Source of the DNA: Nocardioides kribbensis
GTDB lineage: Bacteria; Actinomycetota; Actinomycetes; Propionibacteriales; Nocardioidaceae
Direction: 5' to 3'
DNA length: 64,000 bases
Assembly: GCF_015070375.1 (NCBI RefSeq)
Contig: NZ_JADCLL010000009.1
Span: 124,001 to 188,000, forward strand
The translations under genes and the position numbers were made by a program. The notes below the pieces were generated by a model. It was not told the origin of the DNA, did no database searches, and saw only the letters and a list, made by a program, of their open reading frames with translations. Below, one piece after another: positions 18,118-24,980 of the stretch (positions are counted from its first letter, which is position 1; each line of letters begins with the position of its first letter).

Positions 18118-19508
18118 GCGTCGGCCCCCTCGAGCGACTCGCGCTCCGGGCCGTAGGGGCTGGGCAGGTCCTCCTCGCCCTCGCGCCAGCGCCGGGCCAT
18201 CGAGCGGAGCACGACCACGGCGCCGACGGTCATCGCGGTGTAGACGACGGTGGAGATGCCGAGCAGCCACCACAGGCCGGGGTTGTCACCGGCGGCCTCG
18301 GTGGTGCGCATGACGCCGTAGACGACCCAGGGCTGCCGGCCGACCTCGGTGGCGATCCAGCCCGCCTCGAGGGCGACGACGGCCAGGGGTCCGGCGAGCA
18401 CGGCGCCGCGCAGGAACCAGCGGTTGCCGAGCAGGTCGTGCCCGCGCCAGCGGGCCAGCCAGAAGAGCACGACCGCGAGGGCCAGCAGGGTGCCGATGCC
18501 GACCATCGACTGGAAGGCCAGGTGGGTGATGTTGACCGGCGGCTGCTCGTCGACGGGGATGGTGTCGAGGCCCTGCACCGGCTCGGTGAAGGAGTTCCGC
18601 GCGATGAGCGAGCCGAGGTAGGGGATGTCGAGGGCGTAGCGGACCTCGCCGTCGACCAGCAGGCCGCCCAGGCGCAGTGGCGAGGGGCTCTCGGTCTCCA
18701 GGGCCAGCTCGAAGGCGGCCAGCTTGGCCGGCTGCGTCGAGGCGAGCCGGGAGCCGAGCAGGTGGCCGATGACCGGCTGGAGCAGCGCGGCGACGGTGGC
18801 GAAGACGAAGGGCACGGTGAAGCCGAGGCGGTGGTGGCGGTCGCGGCGACCGCGGAGCATCCCGGCGGCGTAGACCGCGCTGATCGCGAAGCCCGCGACC
18901 ATGAAGGCCGCCACCCACATGTGGAGGAACTGCATCCACACGCCGTCGTTGAGGAAGGCCACCCAGGGCTGGACGTCGACGACCTCGCCGCCCTCGATGC
19001 GGAAGCCGGTGGGGTTGTTCATCCACCCGTTGACCGCGAGCACGCAGAAGGTGCCGACGACGCCGGTGATGCCCATCGGCACGAGCATCAGCAGGTGCTG
19101 CTTGGGCGGGATGCGTCCCCAGCCGTAGAGGTAGATGCCCAGGAAGATGGCCTCGAGGAAGAAGGCGAGGCCCTCGAAGGCGAAGGGCAGTCCGAGCACG
19201 TCGCCGAAGCGGCTCATCAGGCCCGGCCACAGCAGCCCGAACTCGAAGGACAGCACCGTGCCGGAGACCGCGCCGATCGCGAAGAGCACCGCGGAGACCT
19301 TCGACCAGCGCTTGGCCAGCACCAGCGCGTCGGGGTCGTCGCGGTAGATGCCGCGCCAGTGCATCGCGAAGATGATGGTGGGGAAGGCGACGCCGAAGCA
19401 GGCCAGCACGATGTGCCAGCCCAGCGACAGCGCCATCTGCTGCCGCGCCGGGAGCAGCCCGGCGGGGTCGTCGGTGACCAGGGACGTGAGGGCGAGGAGG
19501 GGCTCCAC
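18114..19508 (-). CDS. cydA: Cytochrome bd quinol oxidase subunit I
   Basis: The 464-residue heme-bearing subunit. Conserved features include His32 in 'MALSLGWHIVLACFGVAFP' (haem b595 ligand region), 'NGWMNNPTGF', 'FLHMWVAAFM' (second haem-ligand histidine) and the diagnostic GRQPW motif in 'EVGRQPWVVYGVMRT'. The Q-loop region is short, as is usual for the Gram-positive/actinobacterial branch. GTG start; ribosome-site signal is weak. An 18-bp match to the Rex redox-repressor operator lies 41 bp upstream, which predicts induction when NADH/NAD+ rises under low oxygen. Confidence 0.96.
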   Translation of the reverse strand: MEPLLALTSLVTDDPAGLLPARQQMALSLGWHIVLACFGVAFPTIIFAMHWRGIYRDDPDALVLAKRWSKVSAVLFAIGAVSGTVLSFEFGLLWPGLMSRFGDVLGLPFAFEGLAFFLEAIFLGIYLYGWGRIPPKQHLLMLVPMGITGVVGTFCVLAVNGWMNNPTGFRIEGGEVVDVQPWVAFLNDGVWMQFLHMWVAAFMVAGFAISAVYAAGMLRGRRDRHHRLGFTVPFVFATVAALLQPVIGHLLGSRLASTQPAKLAAFELALETESPSPLRLGGLLVDGEVRYALDIPYLGSLIARNSFTEPVQGLDTIPVDEQPPVNITHLAFQSMVGIGTLLALAVVLFWLARWRGHDLLGNRWFLRGAVLAGPLAVVALEAGWIATEVGRQPWVVYGVMRTTEAAGDNPGLWWLLGISTVVYTAMTVGAVVVLRSMARRWREGEEDLPSPYGPERESLEGADA

Positions 19509-19548
19509 GCACTCGACGCTACGTCGGGGGGAGACCCCCTCCGAGGGT

Positions 19549-19566
19549 TTGTGAATTCATTCACGA
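19549..19566. promoter_or_regulatory. Rex-type operator upstream of cydAB
   Basis: TTGTGAA-N4-TTCACGA matches the Rex consensus TTGTGAA-N4-TTCACAA at 13 of 14 fixed positions. It lies 41 bp before the cydA GTG on the minus strand, a position suited to repressing the cydAB promoter. Streptomyces Rex is known to control cyd genes through such sites; binding here is inferred. Confidence 0.82.
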
Positions 19567-19717
19567 AGTCGTGGGGGTGGCCCTCGACACACGGCCGTCA
19601 CACGTTCTTCACGGCCTCCACCCCGCAAGGTGAAACGATTGGCGCGCAGGCTGGGGCAGCATCTACGGTCGGTCGGCCGTCTGGCACCAACCGGCCCGCG
19701 ACAGGAAGAGGACAGCC

Positions 19718-20098
19718 GTGAACGCCCCCGAGCGATCCGACGACGCCCCCCGTCGCGACCCCGGCGTGCCCGCCGTCCGCCTGACCGACGTCGACACCAC
19801 GCTGCTGACCCGGGTCGGCGCCGTGCGCTGCACGCTGCGGGTGAGCAACGACGACGTCACCCCCATCGTCGACCTCGCCGTCACCCACGAGAGCGAGGAC
19901 GGCCTCGTCTGCGGCATGCTCGCGAAGGAGATGCCCGGCCGCAGCAGCCGCGAGTTCAGCGTGCTGATCCAGGTCGGCGAGCACGCCGAGCTCTCCCTGC
20001 CGCTCACCCTCGTCTTCACCGACGCCTACGGCGGCCACTGGGCCGCCACCAGCGAGGCCCCCGTCCGGTACGTCGGGCCCGCGGCCCCCGGCGACTGA
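19718..20098 (+). CDS. Hypothetical cytosolic protein
   Basis: A 126-residue protein with no recognised domain, no signal peptide and no membrane segment. The GTG start is preceded by GGAAGAGGA. Its core 'VRCTLRVSNDDVTPIVDLAVTHESEDGLVCGMLAKEMPGRSSREFSVLIQVGEHAELSLPLTLVFTDAYGGHWAATSE' reads like an immunoglobulin-like beta-sandwich, with alternating hydrophobics and a terminal 'GGHWA' strand as in orthogonal Ig-like domains. The gene is divergent from cydAB, so the Rex site lies about 150 bp upstream and may also matter here. Function unknown. Confidence 0.7.
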   Translation: MNAPERSDDAPRRDPGVPAVRLTDVDTTLLTRVGAVRCTLRVSNDDVTPIVDLAVTHESEDGLVCGMLAKEMPGRSSREFSVLIQVGEHAELSLPLTLVFTDAYGGHWAATSEAPVRYVGPAAPGD

Positions 20099-20118
20099 CG
20101 CCGGGCACCGGACCCGAG

Positions 20119-20137
20119 GGCCTTACAACGTAAGGCC
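20119..20137 (+). terminator. Small hairpin after the hypothetical gene
   Basis: Perfect 8-bp arms GGCCTTAC/GTAAGGCC with a 3-nt loop, 21 bp after the stop at 20098. It could end the plus-strand transcript. The stem is weaker than the other terminators in the window. Confidence 0.45.
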
Positions 20138-20154
20138 TTCCGAAGGTAAAGACA

Positions 20155-20172
20155 ATGGTCCGATCCGACCAT
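20155..20172. promoter_or_regulatory. Palindrome ATGGTC-N6-GACCAT, copy 1
   Basis: An 18-bp dyad (extended to 20 bp by flanking A/T at 20154-20173) with the same half sites and spacing as the dyad at 23672-23689. It looks like a binding site for a dimeric repressor. No start codon of a convincing gene is close: it lies between the hypothetical gene and the 3' end of the gpgS operon. Confidence 0.55.
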
Positions 20173-20173
20173 T

Positions 20174-20464
20174 CAGACCGCAGCGTCCCGAGCGCCATGA
20201 TCGACCGGTGCGGGCACCCGGCCCGCACCCACGGGGCCCCCCGCCACGCGCGCGTCGAGTCGCTCCGCTCCGGGGGGACGGGGCGACCGACGACCGGCCC
20301 GGGGTCGCCCTCGACGGGCGCGGCACCCGCCCGGGTGGGGGTCGTGCGAGACGTGGGGTCTCCCCCGCGTGGCGCACGACCTCCACCGAACCCGGCTCGC
20401 AGCGGCACCGGGCGCCGGCGCCCGCGGGCGACGGTCGCGCACCCGCGCGGGTGGCGCAGCGGGG
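20174..20464. other. Intergenic region with a 15-bp-arm stem-loop
   Basis: No gene is supported; the open frames here lack coding character. At 20334-20387 a long inverted repeat is visible: 15-bp arms (GGTGGGGGTCGTGCG and CGCACGACCTCCACC, one G-U pair) around a 24-nt loop that can itself fold (GAGAC/GTCTC). It is 78 bp beyond the stop of the minus-strand operon, so it may be its terminator or a structured RNA. Confidence 0.6.
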
Positions 20465-21148
20465 CTACTGGCCGACGCGCCAGCGTCCGAGCAGCGTGCC
20501 GTGGTCCTCGAGCAGCAGGGTCAGGTCGAGCGGCTTGTCGATCGGCGCACCCTCGGTGATCCGGCCGTTGCTGCCGGCGACCAGGCGCGGCACGGTGGTG
20601 CCGGTGAGCTCGTCGACACAGCCCTGGAAGACCATGTCGCGCAGCAGGTGGGGCCCGCCCTCGCAGAGCTGGTTGCCCCAGCCGCGCTCGGCCAGGGTGG
20701 CCTTGAGCAGAGGCAGGTCGACCCGGTGGGAGCCGAGGGTCAGCACGTGCTCCTCGCCGAGGGTCGCGCGGGCCTTCTCGATGCCGTCGGAGCGCGAGCA
20801 GGTGGCGAGGTAGACCGAGCCGGCCGGCGCGCCCACCAACGAGGGCGGCACCTGCGCCTTGCGGCTGACCAGCACGATCGGGGTGTCGGTGGGGCGGTAG
20901 CCCTCGGCCTTGGCCGTGCCGGCGCCGACGATGATCACGTCGGCCAGCGAGCGCAGCGTGTCGAAGACCCGCTTGTCGGCGGCGTTGTTGATCGAGCCGC
21001 TCACCCCGGTGTCGCCGGTGGCGCTGCCGTCCACCGTGCTCACCATGTTGGCGCGCAGCCACGGCGTCGACGGCGCCGAGTAGAGCTCGCGCAGGTCGTC
21101 GTCGCTCACGTCAGGTCCGACGGTGTCGGGACCGATCAGGACTCGCAT
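20465..21148 (-). CDS. RibD C-terminal domain/pyrimidine reductase family protein
   Basis: A 227-residue protein of the DHFR-like RibD_C fold. Diagnostic are 'PWLRANMVSTVDGSATG', 'FDTLRSLADVIIVGAGTAKAEGY' and 'LCEGGPHLLRDMV' (GGPxLxxxL). In riboflavin synthesis this fold reduces the ribosyl side chain of an aminopyrimidine with NADPH, but stand-alone copies such as this one in actinobacteria are not linked to other rib genes and their substrate is uncertain. The start overlaps the upstream gene by 13 bp, placing it last in the gpgS-folP2 operon. Confidence 0.85.
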   Translation of the reverse strand: MRVLIGPDTVGPDVSDDDLRELYSAPSTPWLRANMVSTVDGSATGDTGVSGSINNAADKRVFDTLRSLADVIIVGAGTAKAEGYRPTDTPIVLVSRKAQVPPSLVGAPAGSVYLATCSRSDGIEKARATLGEEHVLTLGSHRVDLPLLKATLAERGWGNQLCEGGPHLLRDMVFQGCVDELTGTTVPRLVAGSNGRITEGAPIDKPLDLTLLLEDHGTLLGRWRVGQ

Positions 21149-21723
21149 GTCCACCTCATCACCCAGTACTGCACGCCGAACGGGTCGGCGGCGAAGTCCA
21201 CCTCTGCCCGCCAGGCCCCCTGTCCGCCCCCGAGGAGCCGGCCCAGCGTCACGAACCCGTCGGGGTTGCCGACCAGCAGCTGATCCGCGAGCTCGCGGTC
21301 CAAGCGTGTCAGGTGCTCCGCGTCGACCTGACGGAGGGCCCTCCCCAACGCCTCGTCGAAGCCCCGGGCCCGCTCGTCGAGGTGCCCCGGCGCCTTCTCC
21401 CCGCGCCGGGCCGACCCGTTGGCCACCACCACGTACGCCGCACCCTCGGGGTCGGCCGCAGGGTCGCTCGCGGGGTCGGCCGCGTTGCTCGCGGGGACGA
21501 CGTCGGCAGCGACTCCCGCCGCCCCGAGCAGCGAGCGGGCGACCCGCTCGCCCTGCGCGTCGGCCACGAGCACGACCGACCCCGCGCCGGCGAGCGACCC
21601 GAGCGCCGCGACGCACGCCGCGCGGAGCTCCGCGACCGGGTCGGCGATCCCGGCGTACTCGGGGAGCAGCGCGAGCACCCCCGGCACCAGCACGACGGTC
21701 CTCGCACCACGCACGGCACTCAC
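21136..21723 (-). CDS. LigB-like (class III extradiol dioxygenase-like) family protein
   Basis: A 195-residue protein whose C-terminal half matches a conserved actinobacterial family related to class III extradiol dioxygenases: 'VVVANGSARRGEKAPGHLDERARGFDEALGRALR', then 'LDRELADQLLVGNPDGFVTLGRLLGG' and 'AEVDFAADPFGVQYWVMRW'. The Mycobacterium relatives I recall are stand-alone proteins of unknown role near isoprenoid-tRNA genes. Obvious iron-ligand histidines of active LigB enzymes are not seen, so catalysis is doubtful. It overlaps folP2 by GTGA and the following gene by 13 bp. Confidence 0.55.
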   Translation of the reverse strand: MSAVRGARTVVLVPGVLALLPEYAGIADPVAELRAACVAALGSLAGAGSVVLVADAQGERVARSLLGAAGVAADVVPASNAADPASDPAADPEGAAYVVVANGSARRGEKAPGHLDERARGFDEALGRALRQVDAEHLTRLDRELADQLLVGNPDGFVTLGRLLGGGQGAWRAEVDFAADPFGVQYWVMRWTCES

Positions 21724-22583
21724 TGCAGCCCCCTGATCGCTCGGGCCGGGCGGCGACGCCCGAGCACGGTGTTGACCATGTCGACGGTCTGGCGCGTCTC
21801 CACGACCTGGTGCACGCGGTAGATCCGCGCGCCGGCGGCGGCGCACAGCGCGGTGGCGGCCAGGGTGCCGACGAGTCGCTCGCCGACCGGGAGGTCGAGC
21901 GACTCCCCCACGAAGTCCTTGTTCGAGAGCGACACCAGCACCGGGCGACCGGTGTCGACCATCTCGCCGATGCGCCGGGTGACCTCGAGGGAGTGGAAGG
22001 TGTTCTTGCCGAAGTCGTGGGCGGGGTCGATGACCACGCTGCGGGGGTCGACGCCGGCGGCGACGGCGCGGTCGGCGTAGGCCATGGTGTCGGCGATCGC
22101 GGAGGCGACGACGTCGTCGTACTCCACCCGGAAGGGGCGGGTGCGCGGCGTCGCGCCGCCGGTGTGGGTGCAGATCACCGCGGCGCCGGCCTCGGCGGCG
22201 GCGTCGACGAGCTCGGGGTCGGCCCCGCCCCAGGCGTCGTTGAGCACGTCGGCGCCGGCCTCGCAGACCGCCCGGCCGACCTCGGCGCGCCAGGTGTCGA
22301 CGGAGATGACGAGGTCGGGGTGCTCCGCGCGCACCTGCGCGACGAAGTCGACGACGCGCGCCTTCTCCTCGGCGGCGTCGATCTCGACGCCGGGGGCGGC
22401 CTTGATGCCGCCGATGTCGACGATCTCGGCGCCGTCGGCCACGACCTGCGCGACGCGCGCGAGCGCCTTGTCCTCGGCCCAGGTGGCGCCCTTGTCGAAG
22501 AAGGAGTCGGGGGTGCGGTTGACGATGGCCATCATCAGCATGGCGTCGTCGTCGAACTCACGACGGCCGAGCTTGAGCGTCAC
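21720..22583 (-). CDS. folP2: FolP2-type dihydropteroate synthase homologue
   Basis: A 287-residue TIM-barrel protein of the pterin-binding family. The motifs 'MAIVNRTPDSFFDKGATW', 'EIVDIGGIKAAPG', 'ISVDTWRAEVGRAVCEAGADVLNDAWGG' and 'VIDPAHDFGKNTFHSLEVTRR' identify it. The sequence follows the mycobacterial FolP2 branch (NRTPDSFYDKGATF) rather than FolP1. FolP2 of mycobacteria has been reported to lack clear dihydropteroate synthase activity, and it also sits beside gpgS there. The GTG start overlaps the gpgS stop. Whether this copy makes folate is unsettled; no other folate genes are nearby. Confidence 0.88.
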   Translation of the reverse strand: MTLKLGRREFDDDAMLMMAIVNRTPDSFFDKGATWAEDKALARVAQVVADGAEIVDIGGIKAAPGVEIDAAEEKARVVDFVAQVRAEHPDLVISVDTWRAEVGRAVCEAGADVLNDAWGGADPELVDAAAEAGAAVICTHTGGATPRTRPFRVEYDDVVASAIADTMAYADRAVAAGVDPRSVVIDPAHDFGKNTFHSLEVTRRIGEMVDTGRPVLVSLSNKDFVGESLDLPVGERLVGTLAATALCAAAGARIYRVHQVVETRQTVDMVNTVLGRRRPARAIRGLQ

Positions 22584-23593
22584 AGGAGGTCCTTCGCGGG
22601 TGGTCGTTCGATGATCGGTACGTCGCGCTCGACGGGGCTGATGCGCCCGCCGTCGGGACGGTACTGCCGCAGCCGCACTGCTCCCTCCCCCCTCCGGCCC
22701 GACTCCTCGGCGTCTCCCCCGGTGGTCGAGTAGCCAGCGCCGGTGGGCGTCTCGACACCCCCACGCCGCTGCTCGACGGCCGCGAGGATCTGCACGGCCA
22801 TGGCCCCCAGGTCGAGCAGCGCCTGGTGGCGGTGCGCGCGCCGCCCGAGGTCGACCTGGGCGATCGCGCCGGCGCCCCGCAGCCGGCAGGTGTCGATGAG
22901 GGCGGCCAGCTCCACGGCGTAGCCGGTCGGCACCGACAGCGACGCGAAGAGCTCACGGCGGATCGCCCACTCCCCCGCCAGGGGCTGCACGAGCCCGGCG
23001 AGCGCGGGGTGCTCGAGGGCGATGACCGGGCGGGCGACGAGCTCGGTGACCCGCCCGCCGTCGAGCGCGCCGAGCCCCTCGGGGCCCTCGCCGGTGCCGG
23101 GCCGCTCGTAGAAGCCCTTCACCAGCCCGACCTCGGGCCGGGTCAACAGCGGACCGAGCAGACCGGGCACGAAGTGGGTGTCCCAGTCGACGAGGTCGGC
23201 GTCCATGAAGACCAGCACGTCGCCGGTGGTCACGAAGAGCGACTTCCACATCGCCTCGCCCTTGCCGGGGTGGCTGCCCAGCTCGGGGCGCACCTCCGCG
23301 GAGCGGTGCACCACGGCGCCGGCGTCGGTGGCGACCTCGTAGGTCGCGTCGGTGGAGTCGGAGTCGATGACGACGATCTCGTCGAGCAGCGCGACGGTCT
23401 CCACGAGCGCCTCGCGCACCCGGGTGACGACGTCGCCGACGGTGGCGGCCTCGTTGCGGGCCGGCACGACGAGGCTGACCCGCAGCCCGCTCGCGGCCTT
23501 GGCGGCCAGCAGGTCGTCGAGCGACCAGTCGGCCCACACGTAGGTCGCCGGTGCCGAGCCGGCTGCGGGGGCGGAGGCAGCCGAGTGCGTCAC
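22580..23593 (-). CDS. gpgS: Glucosyl-3-phosphoglycerate synthase
   Basis: A 337-residue GT81 glycosyltransferase that transfers glucose from an NDP-glucose to D-3-phosphoglycerate, the first step to glucosylglycerate or methylglucose lipopolysaccharide. Seen are 'SLVVPARNEAATVGDVV', 'EIVVIDSDSTDAT', the metal-binding 'VFMDADLVDWD', 'VGLVKGFYERP' and 'QPLAGEWAIRRELFASLSVPTGYAVE', all characteristic of GpgS. GTG start at 23593. It leads a four-gene operon (gpgS, folP2, LigB-like, RibD-like) with 4-nt and 13-nt overlaps. A palindromic putative operator lies 79 bp upstream. The phosphatase GpgP is not visible nearby. Confidence 0.9.
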   Translation of the reverse strand: MTHSAASAPAAGSAPATYVWADWSLDDLLAAKAASGLRVSLVVPARNEAATVGDVVTRVREALVETVALLDEIVVIDSDSTDATYEVATDAGAVVHRSAEVRPELGSHPGKGEAMWKSLFVTTGDVLVFMDADLVDWDTHFVPGLLGPLLTRPEVGLVKGFYERPGTGEGPEGLGALDGGRVTELVARPVIALEHPALAGLVQPLAGEWAIRRELFASLSVPTGYAVELAALIDTCRLRGAGAIAQVDLGRRAHRHQALLDLGAMAVQILAAVEQRRGGVETPTGAGYSTTGGDAEESGRRGEGAVRLRQYRPDGGRISPVERDVPIIERPPAKDLL

Positions 23594-23671
23594 GTGGCGA
23601 GCGTAGCCAGCGACCCGGCGCACCCACCCACCGGACGACGACCGGGCGACCCGCCGGTCGGCTCGCGCCAC

Positions 23672-23689
23672 ATGGTCATGAATGACCAT
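23672..23689. promoter_or_regulatory. Palindrome ATGGTC-N6-GACCAT, copy 2
   Basis: Fully symmetric dyad with 8-bp arms ATGGTCAT/ATGACCAT and a GA centre. It lies midway in the 166-bp region between the divergent gpgS and glycoside-hydrolase genes, 79 and 71 bp from their starts, as expected of an operator for both promoters. It shares half sites and spacing with 20155-20172. Confidence 0.65.
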
Positions 23690-23759
23690 CTCGTCGTCCG
23701 ACCGGTGCGCTGCGTCTCACGACGCCGCGCGGGTCGCCCGGCTCTGCGAGGCTGGTGTC

Positions 23760-24980
23760 ATGCCCCCCCGCCCCCGCCGTCGCCCGAGCGACCGGACGAC
23801 ACGCGCCCGCCTGGCGTCCGTCCTGGCGCTCTGCCTCGTGGCCGTGGGGTCCACCGGCACACTGCCGCCGGCCGCCGCCCACGAAGGTTCAGCCGACCCC
23901 GCGCACGCCTACTACGGGATCCTGGGCGCCAACGCGCTCGACCTCACCACGCTGACCGGGACCGGCGTGACCGCGGTCTCGCTCGAGGTCGGCTGGGACC
24001 GGCTGGAGCCGCAGCGGGGCCGCGTCGACCCGGTCTACGCCGCCCAGGTCGCCGGTCGCGCCGAGCAGATCCGCGCGGCAGGCCTCGACGTCATCCTCGA
24101 CGCCGGCCTGCAGTACCCGCCGTCCTGGGTGTTCGACGTCGGCGGCGACACCCGCTTCGTCAACCAGTACGGCGACGTCTGGCAGGGCCAGGTCGGTGCT
24201 CGGGTGCCCGACGCCGTCTTCAACCCGAGGGTGCGACGGGCCCAGAACCGCTACCTCCACCGGCTGTCGGCGGTGCTCGACGACGGGCCCATCGCCGCGA
24301 TCCGCGTCGGGGGGCTCTGGTACAACGAGCTCCACTACCCCCCTGCCACCGTCGGCGACCACCGCAACAGCCTGTGGGCCTTCAGTCCCACGGCCCAGGC
24401 CCAGTCACCCGTGCCCGGCTACCGACCCGGGCAGGGCACGACGGAGGAGACGGCCGCCTTCCTGACGTGGTACCTCGAGGAGATCAACGACTACGGGATG
24501 TGGCAGCTGCGGCACTACCGCAGGGCCTTCGGGTGGAGGCCCACCCTCCAGCTGCTGCTCCCGGGGTGGGGAGTGCGCCCCGGCGACGTCGACAAGGCCG
24601 TGGCGGGCGGCCTGCGCGGTGCCACCCGTGGCGAGCTGACCGGCGCCCTCAACGAGGGCCTCGACTGGGCCGGTCTGCTGCCTCGCGTGGCCACCGTGCG
24701 CGGGCACAACGAGGCCTACACCACCTGGGTCGACGCTGCCGACCAGGGCACCGACCCGGTCTACGAGAGCCCGGTGCGGCACCTGGTGCGACTCGCGGAA
24801 CCCCTGGGCCTGCCGGTCGCCGGCGAGAACACCGGCACCAACTCCCCCGAGGAGATGCAGCGCTCGGTCGACCGGGTGCACGAGCTGGGCCTCACCGGCC
24901 TGGTGTGGATGAACGCAGCCCAGCTCCAGGACGGTCGGTGGGCGACCCTGGACGACTACCGGCGCCTTCTGGCCCCCTGA
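23760..24980 (+). CDS. Secreted TIM-barrel glycoside hydrolase (GH-A clan-like)
   Basis: A 406-residue exported protein. The ATG at 23760 gives an Arg-rich n-region, a hydrophobic core and 'PAAAHEG' as likely signal cleavage. The mature part looks like a retaining clan-A glycosidase: 'VSLEVGWDRLEPQRGRVDP', 'AAGLDVILDAGLQYPPSWVF', then the acid/base candidate Glu190 in 'LWYNELHYPP' and nucleophile candidate Glu356 in 'LPVAGENTGT'. The pattern is closest to GH42/GH14-like beta-galactosidase/amylase barrels, but I cannot fix the family. It flanks the polysaccharide locus and may trim a surface glycan. Its last 89 bp overlap the end of the opposite-strand acyltransferase gene. Confidence 0.75.
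   Translation: MPPRPRRRPSDRTTRARLASVLALCLVAVGSTGTLPPAAAHEGSADPAHAYYGILGANALDLTTLTGTGVTAVSLEVGWDRLEPQRGRVDPVYAAQVAGRAEQIRAAGLDVILDAGLQYPPSWVFDVGGDTRFVNQYGDVWQGQVGARVPDAVFNPRVRRAQNRYLHRLSAVLDDGPIAAIRVGGLWYNELHYPPATVGDHRNSLWAFSPTAQAQSPVPGYRPGQGTTEETAAFLTWYLEEINDYGMWQLRHYRRAFGWRPTLQLLLPGWGVRPGDVDKAVAGGLRGATRGELTGALNEGLDWAGLLPRVATVRGHNEAYTTWVDAADQGTDPVYESPVRHLVRLAEPLGLPVAGENTGTNSPEEMQRSVDRVHELGLTGLVWMNAAQLQDGRWATLDDYRRLLAP

Noticed and set aside
20099..20464. FMN riboswitch candidate next to the RibD-like gene
   Set aside because: The structured region lies 3' of the minus-strand operon, not in its leader, and the conserved FMN-aptamer sequences are not visible.
20155..20559. 134-codon plus-strand frame in the geneless region
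   Set aside because: Arg/Gly/Pro-rich translation, no ribosome site, no third-position GC preference, and it runs into the real minus-strand gene.
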